This document shows positions 28,542-39,216 of a DNA stretch of 64,000 nucleotides, piece by piece. Below the pieces are notes generated by a model. It did not search any database and was not told the origin of the DNA. It saw only the letters and a program-made list of their open reading frames with translations. Origin of the DNA: Candidatus Mycobacterium methanotrophicum (GTDB lineage Bacteria; Actinomycetota; Actinomycetes; Mycobacteriales; Mycobacteriaceae); the NCBI RefSeq assembly GCF_023515995.1, contig NZ_CP097320.1, forward strand, positions 2,852,001-2,916,000. The letters run 5' to 3'. How positions within the stretch are numbered: position 1 is the first letter of the stretch; every line of letters starts with the position of its first letter. Made by a program: the position numbers and the translations under genes.

Positions 28542-31500
28542 GTGAGCAGTACGAGTTCACCATTCGGACAGAACGAATGGCTGGTCGAGGAGATGTACCG
28601 GAAATTCCGCGACGACCCCTCCTCCGTCGATCCGAGCTGGCATGAGTTTCTGGTCGACTACAACCCCGAACCAACGGGCGACGGTTCAACCACGGCTGAT
28701 GCTGCGCCAGCGGCGGCTCCCCCCGCGCAGACTGCGCCCACCCCGACACCTCCACCGGTCACCACCGCCACCGCCGGCAACGGCGTGACCAGCGCTCCGA
28801 CGACGCCAGCGCCTGCACGCCCCGTCGGCCCGGCACTGGCCGACGGTGATGAAGTCCAGGTGCTGCGGGGTGCGGCCGCCGCCGTCGTGAAGAACATGTC
28901 GATGTCGCTGGACGTGCCGACGGCTACCAGCGTTCGGGCCATCCCGGCCAAGCTGATGATCGACAACCGGATCGTCATCAACAACCAGCTCAAGCGGACC
29001 CGCGGCGGAAAGATTTCTTTCACCCATCTGCTGGGTTACGCGTTGGTGCAGGCGCTCAAGGCGTTCCCCAACATGAACCGGCACTACGCCGAGGTCGGCG
29101 GCAAGCCCAGCTCGGTGACGCCGGCTCACATCAACCTGGGCCTGGCGATCGATCTGCAAGGCAAAGACGGTAAGCGCTCGTTGGTGGTGGCGGGCATCAA
29201 ACGGTGCGAAACCATGCGATTCGGGCAGTTCGTCGCCGCTTACGAAGACATCGTCCGCCGTGCCCGCGACGGCAAGTTGACCGCCGAAGACTTTGCCGGC
29301 GTGACGATTTCGCTGACCAACCCCGGCACGATCGGCACCGTGCACTCGGTGCCGCGACTAATGGCGGGCCAAGGCGCCATCATCGGCGTGGGCGCCATGG
29401 AGTACCCGGCGGAATTCCAGGGTGCCAGCGAGCAACGCATCGCAGAGCTGGGTATCGGCAAGCTGATCACGCTGACCTCGACCTACGACCACCGCATCAT
29501 CCAAGGCGCGGAATCCGGCGACTTCCTGCGCACCATCCACGAGATGCTGCTGGCCGACGACTTCTGGGACGAGATCTTCCGGGAAATGGGCGTCCCGTAT
29601 CTGCCGATCCGGTGGAGCACCGACAACCCCGACTCGATCGTCGACAAGAACGCCCGGGTGATGGAGCTGATCGCCGCGTACCGTAATCGGGGCCATCTGA
29701 TGGCCGACATCGATCCGCTGCGCTTGGACAACACCCGCTTTCGCAGCCACCCCGACCTCGACGTGCTGACCCACGGCCTGACGCTGTGGGACCTCGACCG
29801 GGTGTTCAAAGTCAACGGCTTCTCCGGTTCCGAGTTCAAGAAGCTGCGCGATATCCTGGGTCTGCTGCGCGACGCCTACTGCCGCCACGTCGGTGTGGAG
29901 CACACCCACATACTCGACCCTGAACAGCAGGAGTGGCTGGAACAGCGCGTCGAGACCAAGCACGTCAAACCGACTGTGGCCCAACAGAAATACATTCTGA
30001 GCAAGCTCAACGCCGCGGAGGCGTTCGAGACGTTCCTGCAGACCAAGTACGTTGGCCAGAAGCGGTTCTCGCTAGAAGGCGCCGAGAGCGTGATCCCGAT
30101 GATGGACGCGACCATCGACCAGTGCGCCGAGCATGGGCTTGACGAGGTGGTCATCGGCATGCCGCACCGAGGCCGGCTCAACGTGCTGGCCAACATCGTC
30201 GGAAAGCCATACTCCCAGATCTTCTCGGAATTCGAGGGCAACCTGGACCCGGCACAGACGCAGGGCTCCGGCGACGTCAAATACCACCTCGGCGCCACCG
30301 GTGTGTATTTGCAGATGTTCGGCGACAACGACATTCAGGTCTCGCTGACCGCGAACCCGTCGCACTTGGAGGCGGTCGACCCGGTGCTGGAGGGTCTGTG
30401 CCGCGCCAAGCAGGATCTGCTCGACCACGGCACCACCGACAGCGACACCGAGAAAGCCTTTTCGGTGATGCCGCTGATGCTGCACGGCGACGCCGCGTTC
30501 GCCGGCCAGGGCGTGGTCGCCGAGACGCTGAACCTGGCGAACCTGCCCGGCTACCGCGTCGGCGGCACGATTCACATCATCGTCAACAACCAAATCGGGT
30601 TCACCACCTCGCCGGAACACTCCAAGTCCAGCGAATACTGCACCGACGTCGCGAAGATGATCGGCGCGCCGATCTTCCACGTCAACGGCGACGACCCGGA
30701 GGCGTGCGTGTGGGTGGCGCGCCTGGCCGTGGACTTCCGGCAGAAGTTCAAGAAGGACGTCGTCATCGACATGCTGTGCTACCGGCGGCGCGGCCACAAC
30801 GAGGGCGACGACCCGTCGATGACGAACCCGGCCATGTACGACATCGTCGACGTCAAACGCGGGGTCCGCAAGACCTACACCGAAGCGCTGATCGGCCGCG
30901 GCGACATCTCGCTGAAAGAGGCCGAGGACGCCCTGCGCGACTACCAGGGCCAGTTGGAGCGGGTTTTCAACGATGTCCGCGAACTGGAGAAGCACGGCGT
31001 CCAACCGAGCGCATCGGTGGAGTCCAACCAGATGCTCGCCACGGGACTCGCCACCGCGGTGGACAAGGCGTTGCTGGCCCGGATCGGCGACGCGTTCCTC
31101 GCCCTTCCGGACGGGTTCACCGCGCACACCCGCGTCACGCCGGTGCTGGAGAAGCGGCGGGAGATGGCCTACGAAGGCAAGATCGACTGGGCGTTCGGCG
31201 AACTGCTGGCGCTGGGTTCGCTGGTAGCCGAAGGCAAGTTGGTGCGACTCTCCGGCCAGGACACCCGCCGCGGCACGTTCTCCCAACGGCATTCGGTGAT
31301 CATCGATCGGCGCACCGGCGAAGAGTTCACCCCGCTGCAGTTGTTGACCACCGACCGCGACGGCAACCCGACCGGTGGCAAGTTCATGGTTTACGACTCG
31401 CCGCTGTCGGAGTATGCGGCCGTCGGCTTCGAATACGGCTACACCGTCGGCAATCCGGACGCACTTGTCTTGTGGGAAGGGCAGTTCGGCGACTTCCTCA

Positions 31501-32240
31501 ACGGTGCGCAGTCGATCATCGACGAGTTCGTCAGCTCGGGCGAGGCGAAGTGGGGGCAGCTGTCCAGTGTGGTGCTGCTGCTCCCGCACGGGCATGAGGG
31601 CCAGGGTCCCGACCACACCTCCGGCCGCATCGAGCGTTTCCTGCAGCTGTGGGCGGAGGGTTCGATGACGATCGCTGTGCCGTCGACCCCGGCCAACTAC
31701 TTCCACCTGTTGCGCCGGCACGCCCTCGACGGTGTGCAGCGCCCGCTGATCGTGTTCACGCCAAAGTCCATGCTGCGCAACAAGGCCGCGGTCAGCGACA
31801 TCAAAGAGTTCACCGAGGACAAGTTCCACTCGGTGCTTGAGGAGCCCACCTACGACGAAGGCGTCGGCGACCGCAGCGCGGCGACCCGAATGCTGCTGAC
31901 CAGCGGGAAGCTTTACTACGAGCTGGCGGCGCGCAAGGCCAAGGACAACCGGGACGACGTCGCGATCGTTCGCATCGAACAGCTCGCGCCGCTGCCGCGC
32001 GCCCGACTCAGCAAAACGCTGGACCGCTATCCGAACGTGACCGAGTATTTCTGGGTGCAGGAGGAGCCGGCCAACCAGGGCGCGTGGCCCCGCTTCGGCC
32101 TGGAGCTGCCCGAGCTGTTCCCCGACAGGCTCGCTGGGATCAAACGCATTTCGCGCCGTGCCATGTCAGCGCCGTCGTCGGGCTCATCGAAGGTGCACGC
32201 TGTCGAACAGCAGGAAATCATCGACCTGGCGTTCGGCTGA
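28542..32240 (+). CDS. kgd: Multifunctional 2-oxoglutarate metabolism enzyme Kgd (SucA/SucB fusion)
   Basis: 1232 residues, the family's normal length, from GTG 28542. An N-terminal SucB-like flexible segment and Pro/Ala linker is followed by an acyltransferase domain with catalytic [10 protein letters not shown] near residue 315. The ThDP-dependent E1 domain follows, with [30 protein letters not shown] and [19 protein letters not shown]. The C-terminal pyrimidine-binding domain ends in [12 protein letters not shown] and [10 protein letters not shown]. Kgd handles 2-oxoglutarate as decarboxylase, carboligase or dehydrogenase E1 in the mycobacterial TCA cycle and is controlled by GarA. Upstream lie 188 bp that should hold its promoter. 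Confidence 0.95.
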   Translation: MSSTSSPFGQNEWLVEEMYRKFRDDPSSVDPSWHEFLVDYNPEPTGDGSTTADAAPAAAPPAQTAPTPTPPPVTTATAGNGVTSAPTTPAPARPVGPALADGDEVQVLRGAAAAVVKNMSMSLDVPTATSVRAIPAKLMIDNRIVINNQLKRTRGGKISFTHLLGYALVQALKAFPNMNRHYAEVGGKPSSVTPAHINLGLAIDLQGKDGKRSLVVAGIKRCETMRFGQFVAAYEDIVRRARDGKLTAEDFAGVTISLTNPGTIGTVHSVPRLMAGQGAIIGVGAMEYPAEFQGASEQRIAELGIGKLITLTSTYDHRIIQGAESGDFLRTIHEMLLADDFWDEIFREMGVPYLPIRWSTDNPDSIVDKNARVMELIAAYRNRGHLMADIDPLRLDNTRFRSHPDLDVLTHGLTLWDLDRVFKVNGFSGSEFKKLRDILGLLRDAYCRHVGVEHTHILDPEQQEWLEQRVETKHVKPTVAQQKYILSKLNAAEAFETFLQTKYVGQKRFSLEGAESVIPMMDATIDQCAEHGLDEVVIGMPHRGRLNVLANIVGKPYSQIFSEFEGNLDPAQTQGSGDVKYHLGATGVYLQMFGDNDIQVSLTANPSHLEAVDPVLEGLCRAKQDLLDHGTTDSDTEKAFSVMPLMLHGDAAFAGQGVVAETLNLANLPGYRVGGTIHIIVNNQIGFTTSPEHSKSSEYCTDVAKMIGAPIFHVNGDDPEACVWVARLAVDFRQKFKKDVVIDMLCYRRRGHNEGDDPSMTNPAMYDIVDVKRGVRKTYTEALIGRGDISLKEAEDALRDYQGQLERVFNDVRELEKHGVQPSASVESNQMLATGLATAVDKALLARIGDAFLALPDGFTAHTRVTPVLEKRREMAYEGKIDWAFGELLALGSLVAEGKLVRLSGQDTRRGTFSQRHSVIIDRRTGEEFTPLQLLTTDRDGNPTGGKFMVYDSPLSEYAAVGFEYGYTVGNPDALVLWEGQFGDFLNGAQSIIDEFVSSGEAKWGQLSSVVLLLPHGHEGQGPDHTSGRIERFLQLWAEGSMTIAVPSTPANYFHLLRRHALDGVQRPLIVFTPKSMLRNKAAVSDIKEFTEDKFHSVLEEPTYDEGVGDRSAATRMLLTSGKLYYELAARKAKDNRDDVAIVRIEQLAPLPRARLSKTLDRYPNVTEYFWVQEEPANQGAWPRFGLELPELFPDRLAGIKRISRRAMSAPSSGSSKVHAVEQQEIIDLAFG

Positions 32241-32282
32241 GCCGCAGCCGCCAAAGTCGTGCGCACGAAAGTGCGTCTACCG

Positions 32283-33350
32283 TCATGGTTGCCGAGTGGC
32301 AACGTCGCTAGCAACACTCTCGCGGCGCGAGCCGCCTAGCGGTGGTAAGGCGTACACCGAACCGGTGCCGTTGCGCGCGCCGGTGCCGTTGCGCGCGCCG
32401 CTGCCGTTGACTGTGCCATTGCGGGTTGCCGGCACCGCGATTTCCACGGTGTCGGCGTTGCCAACGCGATCGCCGCCGCGAACCGGACGAGCCCTACGAG
32501 CCGGACGGGAGTAGATGTTCATCGGCCACCAGCACCAGCGTCCGAGCATCGCCGCGATCGCCGGCGTCATGAACGAGCGAACGATCAGGGTGTCGAACAG
32601 CAGGCCGAGCCCAATTGTGGTACCCACCTGGCCGACAGCGAGATTGTCGCTGACGATCATGGCGGCCATCGTGAAAGCGAACACCAGGCCCGCGGCCGTC
32701 ACCACCTTGCCGGTGCGACCCATCGCGCGAATGATGCCCGTCTTCAGCCCGGCGCTCTTCTTTGAACCGGGCGACCAACATCAGGTTGTAGTCAGACCCC
32801 ACCGCCAACAAGATGATGACCGACATCACCATCACCAGCCAGTGCAGTGGCACGCCGATAATGTACTGCCACATCAACACCGATAGCCCGAACGACGCCC
32901 CCAACGAAAGCGCCACCGTGCCGACGATGACCAACGCCGCAACCAGGCTGCTCGTGACGATCGGCATGATGACGAAGAAAATGCACAGCGAGGAGATGCC
33001 GGCGATCAAGAAGTCGTAGTGCGACGCGTCTTTGTAGTCTTTGAACACTGCCGCAGTGCCGGAGATGGAGATCTTGGAGTCCTCCAGCGCGGTGCCCTTG
33101 AGAGCCCATGCGCGCCGTCGCCTTCACCGACGCCGCATCGGAGACGTTCAGCGAAACAGCGTGCTGTTTGGCGACCTGCTCCAGTGCGGGAACCCCGGCC
33201 GCTCACCAGCAAGGTTAGCGCCAGCCAACCGAGGATGATCGGCACCGCAAATTTGCGGACCGGCCCGGCTACCCAGCCCTGTCTGACGCGCTCGCACGGC
33301 ACGCGATGGTTGCTCATCCGTGCCTCGCCGGCACCAAGACGCCGCGACCG
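32283..33350 (-). pseudogene. mmpL transporter remnant (RND family)
   Basis: Read on the minus strand from 33350, the pieces are an MmpL N-terminus (RKFAVPIILGWLALTLL), a short periplasmic piece, then in another frame the C-terminal membrane domain ([40 protein letters not shown]). A further frameshift leads to [18 protein letters not shown] and [15 protein letters not shown]. Most of the 950-residue protein, including the porter domains, is deleted and at least three frame changes are present. The tail contains a repeated [12 protein letters not shown] stretch. It cannot be functional. Confidence 0.78.
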
Positions 33351-33597
33351 GCGACCCCGGCCCGTCCCCAGCATCTGACCGGGGTATCGGACTGGCTAGC
33401 CCTACCCACGCCAGCGCTGCAACGATCGGCATTCTCCTCCACCCGTCCCGAACGCCTAGCGGCGCGTCGCCACGAGCGCGACCAGTATTGATGAGTAAAC
33501 CATGCCGCGACCGATCCGCGTCAGGTTCGCTGCGCGCAATCTCTTGACATCGCCGGCCCCGCGTTAGCCGGCCGGCTCTCACCGAAGACCGAGCAGC

Positions 33598-35091
33598 TCA
33601 GGCTATCGCGTAGTCCGACAACGGGAATCGGTCCTGTTCCTTGACGGCGCTGCGCACCGATGTCGGCCGGAAGAGTGGGGCTTCGCCCTTACCGGTGCGG
33701 TCCCTGAACCAATACGACCGCGAATTCGCGCAGCTGCCTAGGTTGAACACCGAATCCTCGAGCAGGGTGGTCATCCGATCCATGAAGCGGGCGTTGGCCG
33801 CTTCGGTAACCTCGAAGGTGCGGGCGCCGCGCCGCTGGAGCTCGCTGAACAATCGGTCCATGTGGCGCATCTCGTATTCCACCGCGTCAAACCACGACAA
33901 CCCCACCCACGCATACGGGCCGGCCATCGTCAAAAAGTTGGGGAAATAGGGCGCCGAGATGCCTTCGTAGGCCTGGAAACTGGTTTCGCGCCACCATTTT
34001 CCGAGGTTCCGTCCCTCCCGGCCGATCACCTCGATCGCCGGCATATTGGCCTCCCACACGTTGAACCCGGTCGCCAGCACCAGGGTGTCGATGAACCGTT
34101 TGGCGCCGTCTTTCGCGACGATCCCGTCGGGCTCGATCCGCTCGATGCCGTTGGTTTCCAGATGCACATGCGGCTTGGCGAACGCCCGATAATAGGTGTT
34201 GGACAATGTCGGCCGCTTGCAACCGAAGTCGAAGTCCGGGTTCAGCTTGCGCCGTAGCTCCTTGTCACGGATCGACAGAAATCGAAGAATTTTGGACAGC
34301 CCTTCGCCGGTTCGATTGAATCCCTTGAAGTACCGGAATTTCCACATCGCGACCACCATCAGGAAATCCACGCTATTGTCGGTGAACCATCGCAGGACGC
34401 GCTGGGTGACTGGCACCCGAGCGAAGAGCCGTTGCACCGCAGGCGCGAAGCCGAAGTCGATCTTGGGCAGCACCCAAATCGGCGTGCGCTGATACACGGT
34501 CAGCTCGGCGACTTCCTTGGCCAACTCGGGAATCAGCTGGACACCGGTGGAACCGGTGCCGATAATGCCCACGCGGCGTCCCGTCAACGAGTAACTGTCA
34601 TCCCAGGCCGCGCCATGGAGTATCCGACCGGTGAACGTCTCGATACCGGGAATATCGGGGGTATGCGGCTGGGACAGGTAACCGGTCGCGGCGATCAAGA
34701 ACTGCGCGCTCAGCGTCTCACCGCCGGCGAGCGCAACCCGCCATACCCCGGCGTCCTCGTCCCATCGGGCGCCTTGCACCACGGTGTTGAACCGCATGAA
34801 GCGGCGCACATTGTACTTCGCGGCCACATTCTCGGCGTAGCGCTTCATTTCGGCGCCCCGCGCATACAGCCGCGACCAACCCGGATTCGGCTCGAACCGG
34901 TAGGAATACGAAGGCGACGCGACATCGCAGGCAAGACCCGGATAGTGGTTGACGTGCCAGGTTCCGCCCAGATCGTCTTCCCGGTCGACGATCAGGATGT
35001 TGTCGTAGCCCAGCCGGCTGAGCTGGATTGCCGCGCCGATACCGCCGAAGCCCGCCCCAACGATGATGGCGTCGAATCGCTGTCCACCCAT
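33598..35091 (-). CDS. Flavin-containing (Baeyer-Villiger-type) monooxygenase
   Basis: 497 residues from ATG 35091. The FAD dinucleotide-binding motif VGAGFGGIGAA lies at residues 9-19. The NADPH site GIIGTGSTGVQLI is near 190, and the sequence between (DDLGGTWHVNHYPGLACD) is typical of BVMO/FMO enzymes. The size and sequence style recall Rv0892-type monooxygenases. It would insert oxygen into ketones, thioethers or similar substrates using NADPH. The gene looks intact despite lying between two pseudogenes. Confidence 0.88.
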   Translation of the reverse strand: MGGQRFDAIIVGAGFGGIGAAIQLSRLGYDNILIVDREDDLGGTWHVNHYPGLACDVASPSYSYRFEPNPGWSRLYARGAEMKRYAENVAAKYNVRRFMRFNTVVQGARWDEDAGVWRVALAGGETLSAQFLIAATGYLSQPHTPDIPGIETFTGRILHGAAWDDSYSLTGRRVGIIGTGSTGVQLIPELAKEVAELTVYQRTPIWVLPKIDFGFAPAVQRLFARVPVTQRVLRWFTDNSVDFLMVVAMWKFRYFKGFNRTGEGLSKILRFLSIRDKELRRKLNPDFDFGCKRPTLSNTYYRAFAKPHVHLETNGIERIEPDGIVAKDGAKRFIDTLVLATGFNVWEANMPAIEVIGREGRNLGKWWRETSFQAYEGISAPYFPNFLTMAGPYAWVGLSWFDAVEYEMRHMDRLFSELQRRGARTFEVTEAANARFMDRMTTLLEDSVFNLGSCANSRSYWFRDRTGKGEAPLFRPTSVRSAVKEQDRFPLSDYAIA

Positions 35092-35749
35092 GGCGTCACA
35101 CGATACCTGCCACCGCACCGAGACGGCCCACCCAGGCATTCGCCCGGCGTCGGCCTCGCCGCCCTACCGGCGGCGGCGCCAATGCCCCACGGACAGGTGC
35201 GTGACGTGCGACTCGCCGGCACAGACGCCGCGGACGCCGCGCTCGGGGACGGTGCCGCGCTGGTGATTGGCGGCAGCGGTATCCCGATTCCGCCGCAAAC
35301 CTATGTCGACGCCGCCGACACGATGTACCTGCAGCCGCGCGGCTTCACCGGCATCCCGCAAGCCCTGGACACCCCGGAGGGCTTCTACCCCACCACCGGC
35401 GTCGACAGCCCTGACCGCCGACGCCTCCGAAGCTCAAGGCGCCCAGATCCTCGACGGGGCGATCACCGGCCAGATAGCCAGCGGAGACGTCGACTACGAC
35501 GGCTTCGCCGACTTCCCGCAGTAGCCGATCGACCCGTTGTCTGACCTGAACGCCTTCGCGGGCATGATCTACGAGCACCTGACCTACTTGGACCTCGACC
35601 CCGCGCAGACCGGCGACGCGATTCCGCTGCAGACTGCCGGCGACACGCTCACCGACTACTGCATGATGCCGGTCGCAGATCTGCCGCTGCTCAAGCCGCT
35701 GCGGTTGATCCCCTTCGTCGGCAATCCACTCGCCGACCTGCTGCAACCT

Positions 35750-35999
35750 AATGAGTATTAGCGGGTCCGGCCTTCGGGCAGACTTGCTACCGGTAGCGGC
35801 CGGTGGGTGAGCACTGATGCCTCCTGGATTTCGAGTCCTGATGTCAGATCGTCGCCCCCACCGGTTCGCCCGGGAGAAGGGATCGCTGATGGGATGTCGT
35901 GCCCGCCCCGCGTGGTGTGAGCACTGCTTCATTAGGTCGCCGAGAGCTCTCCCGCACGCTGCCGGCTGTAACCCGGACAACTGCAGACAGGAGCGAGGA
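35750..35999 (+). ncRNA. Candidate bridge RNA region of IS110 copy A
   Basis: This is the 250-nt non-coding left end of the element, where IS110-family elements encode their bridge RNA. Three segments fit that role. GGGATGTC at 35891-35898 equals the right end of the element (37249-37256). TCATTAG at 35929-35935 is the reverse complement of the core plus left end (CTAATGA, 35748-35754). ATGTCAG at 35842-35848 is the reverse complement of CTGACAT in the target. The order target-guide then donor-guide agrees with the known IS621 design. The precise transcript ends and folding are not determined. Confidence 0.6.
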
Positions 36000-37235
36000 G
36001 TGGCGAAATTGCTGTACGTGGGCGACGATTGGGCGGAAGATCATCACGACGTCGAACTGATGGACTCGGCGGGACGCAGGCTGGCCAGGGCGCGGCTGCC
36101 CGAGGGCGCGGCCGGGATCGCGCGGTTGCACGCGATGATCGGCGCCGAGCTGGGCGCCGACGCCGACATGGCCGAGGTGGCGATCGGAATCGAGACCGAC
36201 CGGGGCCCGTGGGTGGCCGCGCTGATCGCGGCCGGATACACCGTGTACGCGGTGAACCCGCTGTCGGTGGCCCGGTACCGGGAGCGGCACAGCGTCTCCG
36301 GCGCCAAGAGCGACCCGGCGGACGCACACACGCTGGCCGACATGGTCCGCACCGACTCGCACCAGCTGCGCCCGGTGGCCGGCGACAGCGCGGCAGCCGA
36401 GGCGGTGAAAGTTGTTGCCCGCTCGCACAAGACGATGATCTGGGACCGCACCCGCCACACCCAGCGGCTGCGGCACGCGCTGCGCGAGTACTTCCCCGCC
36501 GCGCTGGAAGCCTTCGACGATCTCGACGCGGCCGATGCGCTGGAACTGCTCGGCAGAGCTCCCGACCCCGCGTCGGCGGCGAAGCTGAACCGCAGCCAGA
36601 TCCGGGCCGCGCTCAAACACGCCGGTCGCCGCGACATCGACACCAAGACCAGCCGGATCCAGGACGCGCTGCGCGGCGAGCAGCTCGGCCGCGACCCGGT
36701 GATCACCACCGCGTACGCGGCTGCCACCCGCTCGATCGTGGCCGTGCTCACCACCCTCAACGAGCAGATCGCGATCCTGCAAGAGCAGGTGGAGGAGCAT
36801 TTTCACCGGCACCCGGACGCTGAGATCATCCTGTCGCAGCCCGGCCTGGGACCGATCCTCGGCGCCCGGGTGCTCGCCGAATTCGGCGACGACCCAGCAC
36901 GGTACGCCGACGCGAAGGCCCGCAAGAACTACGCCGGAACCAGCCCGATCACCCGCGCCTCCGGCAAGAAGAAGGTCGTGCTCGCGCGGTTCGTGCATCA
37001 GGACAGGCTCATCGACGCGCTGATGACGCAGGCGTTCTCCGCGCTGCGCGCCTCGCCCGGCGCACGCGCCTACTACGACAAGCAACGCGCCCGCGGCCTC
37101 GGCCACAACCCCGCGCTGCGCCAGCTCGCCAACCGGCTCGTCGGAATCCTGCACGGCTGCCTCAAGACCCGCACGCTCTACGACGAAGCCACCGCCTGGC
37201 CGTCCCACAATCAAGATCAACAAACCGCCGCTTGA
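36000..37235 (+). CDS. IS110-family transposase, copy A
   Basis: 411 residues from GTG 36000, with AGGAGCGAGG just upstream. The DEDD (RuvC-like) N-terminal domain shows the first Asp in LYVGDDWAEDHHDVEL, Glu in GIETDRG and the Asp pair in AKSDPADAHTLAD. A coiled linker (ILQEQVEEHFHRH) precedes the Tnp20-type domain with LSQPGLGPILGARVLAEFGD and the catalytic Ser region in YAGTSPITRASGKKK. This recombinase uses a bridge RNA to choose donor and target. It differs from copy B by one residue (His versus Arg in RAALKHAG). Confidence 0.92.
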   Translation: MAKLLYVGDDWAEDHHDVELMDSAGRRLARARLPEGAAGIARLHAMIGAELGADADMAEVAIGIETDRGPWVAALIAAGYTVYAVNPLSVARYRERHSVSGAKSDPADAHTLADMVRTDSHQLRPVAGDSAAAEAVKVVARSHKTMIWDRTRHTQRLRHALREYFPAALEAFDDLDAADALELLGRAPDPASAAKLNRSQIRAALKHAGRRDIDTKTSRIQDALRGEQLGRDPVITTAYAAATRSIVAVLTTLNEQIAILQEQVEEHFHRHPDAEIILSQPGLGPILGARVLAEFGDDPARYADAKARKNYAGTSPITRASGKKKVVLARFVHQDRLIDALMTQAFSALRASPGARAYYDKQRARGLGHNPALRQLANRLVGILHGCLKTRTLYDEATAWPSHNQDQQTAA

Positions 37236-37945
37236 CATTTAAGCTCCTGGGATGTCTGACATGACGGTGCTGGTGAATCTGGGATACGGCGGCATCGCCG
37301 ACGGGTGGAGCCAGGGACCGGCCAATGCGGACGTGCTGACGGCGCTGGCCAACGGGATACCGCAAGGCATCCACGCCGCCGTCGCCGACCTGGAGAATCC
37401 GGCCAAGTACCCAAATCCCGGCCCTGCTGGACAATCCGACGCTGGCGCCGCTGGTGGACGCGGCCTACACTTCGGGGCCGATCGACACCTTGACGCCGAC
37501 GTCGTCGCAACTCACCCAGGCGTTGCTCGGCGGCAGTTTCCCGGTTTCCTACGCGACGTTGCTCTCGTCGCCGGCCGCGCTGGTCGATGACATGACCAGT
37601 ACGCTCTCGGCTGATGCTGCGAGCCTGCTGCCGATCGCGGACACCGCCAATACGCTGACCACGTCGCTGCCCGCCTATGACATGTCGCTGTTCGCCGACC
37701 AAATCGAGGCCGGTAACCTGCTCGGCGCAATCGGCGACCCGATCGCCGCCGACGTCGCGTTGATCCCGTTCGCGCTCTTCCTGGGCGTCGGGCCGCTCAC
37801 CGACGCGGTGCAAGGCGCCCTGCTCAACATCGCGAACCTGATACCGTAGTTCGCGGGGCCGAGCAGTCAACTGGCGGCAAGAGCATTTTGTGCCCAACGA
37901 AGCACGTGTGCCGGACAACGCGAGCGCTGGAGGGGAGGGTTTGAA

Positions 37946-39028
37946 ATGCCGGTCGTACTGGGCGATGTCTGCTGGACACTCGGCGCCGTAGTGCTGCTGC
38001 TGGTGGTGTGGGCGCGCGTGGTCAGGCGCTGGAGACGCAACATGGACGTCTCCGGCGACCCCGAGTACGCCGCCAACTTGGCGACCCTGTCCGAGGCGTC
38101 GGTGCGCCGTCACTTCAATCCCTACACCGACATCGACTGGGAACGCCCGGATTTCTCCGTCCGCAAAAACGACCCCCGCTGGGTGCTGTCGACAACCGAT
38201 CTGCTGGGGCAGCACCCCTGGTATCGGGCGCAACCGCTGGAAAAGCAGATCGAGATCGGCCTGTGGCGCCAGGCCAACACCGCGAAGATTTCGCTGCAGC
38301 TAGAGAGCATCCTGATCCGCGGTTTGGTGCACTACACGTTCTGGGTGCCCAACGGATCACCCGAGTTCCGCTACTGCACCCACGAATCCATCGAAGAGTG
38401 CCACCACACCATGATGTTTCAGGAACTGGTCAACCGGATAGGGATGGATGTCCCGGGCATGCCGCGATGGCTGCGCTGGATATCACCGGTGATCCCGCTC
38501 TATGCCGGGCCGCTTCCGGGCACGTTCTTTTTCGGGGTGATGGCTGGTGAGCTGCCCATCCACATCATGCAAAAGAGCATGCTGCGCCAAGACAATCCGC
38601 CGCATCCGATGATGGAGAAAGTGATGGCGATCCACGTCGCCGAGGAATCCCGTCACATCTCCTTCGCCGACCAATTCCTTGCTAGACGTGTGCCGAATAT
38701 GGTGCGGCGCAGCCGGTTCGCGCTGTCGCTGTACGTGCCGATCGTCATGCGGGTGCTGTGCCAAGCGATCGTCGTGCCGCCGCGCAGCTTCTTCAGGGAA
38801 TTCGACGTCCCGCGCTCGGTGCGCAAAGAGTTGTTCTTCGATGCGCCCGACGCCCGTCAAGTGCTGCGCGATATGTACGGCGACGTGCGGATGCTGTGCG
38901 CCGACGTGGGGCTGATGAATCCCGTGGCAGTGATGCTTTGGCGTATCTGCAAAATCAACGGACAGCCGTCGCGCTATCGCGGCGAGCCGCAGCGCGCACA
39001 TCGGCCAAGCCCGGCTAGCGCTGCCTAA
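37946..39028 (+). CDS. AurF-like diiron oxygenase family protein
   Basis: 360 residues, ATG at 37946 after GGGAGG. One N-terminal membrane helix (VCWTLGAVVLLLVVWARVV) precedes a ferritin-like helical domain. Probable iron ligands are in QLESILIRGLVHY, HESIEECHHTMMFQEL and HVAEESRHISFADQ, an ExxH-rich pattern of the AurF (p-aminobenzoate N-oxygenase) family. Mycobacterial relatives (Rv0885-type) have unknown substrates. It lies between the PE-PPE pseudogene and the methyltransferase fragment, and looks intact. Confidence 0.78.
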   Translation: MPVVLGDVCWTLGAVVLLLVVWARVVRRWRRNMDVSGDPEYAANLATLSEASVRRHFNPYTDIDWERPDFSVRKNDPRWVLSTTDLLGQHPWYRAQPLEKQIEIGLWRQANTAKISLQLESILIRGLVHYTFWVPNGSPEFRYCTHESIEECHHTMMFQELVNRIGMDVPGMPRWLRWISPVIPLYAGPLPGTFFFGVMAGELPIHIMQKSMLRQDNPPHPMMEKVMAIHVAEESRHISFADQFLARRVPNMVRRSRFALSLYVPIVMRVLCQAIVVPPRSFFREFDVPRSVRKELFFDAPDARQVLRDMYGDVRMLCADVGLMNPVAVMLWRICKINGQPSRYRGEPQRAHRPSPASAA

Positions 39029-39063
39029 ATCCTTTGCCGCACAACATATTTATGGTTGTTTGC

Positions 39064-39216
39064 CGGCCTCCTACACCGGGCTTGACTTCAACTCCGCGGG
39101 ATGGAGGACGAATTCTGCCGGCAACGCCACCAGCTTCCCGGCCTGAATTTCGTGCATGGCGACGCCGAGAACCTGCCCTTCGGCGGCGAATCCTTCGACG
39201 CGGTGATCAACGTCGA
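39064..39216 (+). pseudogene. Rv2952-like methyltransferase, 5' fragment
   Basis: [12 protein letters not shown], then after a frame change at about 39100 [20 protein letters not shown] and [15 protein letters not shown], are SAM-methyltransferase motifs. They closely resemble the phthiotriolone/phenolphthiotriolone O-methyltransferase family (Rv2952). The gene is cut at 39216 by the IS21 end and continues at 59262. The first ~80 residues are already missing and the fragment has its own frameshift, so the gene may have been decaying before the insertion. Confidence 0.8.
39210..39216. repeat. Left target-site duplication of the 20-kb island
   Basis: ACGTCGA (or AACGTCGA, if the flanking A is counted) immediately before the IS21 left end TGTCGACC. 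The same bases follow the right end of the island at 59262-59268. Joining the two methyltransferase halves across one copy gives the uninterrupted motif VINVEASHSYPHF, typical of the family. Confidence 0.8.

Larger units (their letters stand above)
35750..37255 (+). mobile_element. IS110-family insertion sequence, copy A (1506 bp)
   Basis: The boundaries follow from comparison with copy B and from reconstruction of the PE-PPE frame: target CCTGACATG, with the CT core repeated at both ends (35748-35749 and 37256-37257). It has no terminal inverted repeats. A 250-bp non-coding leader precedes the 411-residue transposase, and 20 bp follow it. Copy B at 52327 is identical over almost its whole length, with one extra C in copy A near 35907, so both insertions are recent. 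Confidence 0.85.
35190..37848 (+). pseudogene. PE-PPE domain protein gene, decayed and split by an IS110 element
   Basis: The PE-PPE esterase-like domain is readable in pieces: LVIGGSGIPIPPQTYVDAA, a frameshift near 35405, TADASEAQGAQILDGAITG, an internal deletion, then YDGFADFP with an in-frame TAG at 35522. IDPLSDLNAFAGMIYEHLTY and GNPLADLLQP follow. At that point the IS110 copy begins. After it the domain resumes as DMTVLVNLGYGGIADGW, then shifts frame again near 37412 into LLDNPTLAPLVDAAYTSG and runs to 37848. Removing the element restores LLQP-DMTVLVNLGYG in frame. No PE or PPE N-terminal domain is present. Decay and insertion are both certain; their order is not. Confidence 0.82.

Noticed and set aside
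30072..31829. 585-codon open frame antisense to kgd
   Set aside because: Low-complexity Arg/Gly/Val translation mirrors high-GC codon bias of kgd. Kgd motifs on the plus strand are continuous and full length.
33376..33597. Possible MmpS gene next to the mmpL remnant
   Set aside because: One hydrophobic stretch is present in a minus-strand frame, but there is no MmpS domain and the frame overlaps the mmpL N-terminus.
35844..37238. 464-codon minus-strand frame across IS110 copy A (and the same at 53414-54760)
   Set aside because: Shadow of the transposase. It occurs in both copies only because the element is duplicated, and no protein motifs are present.
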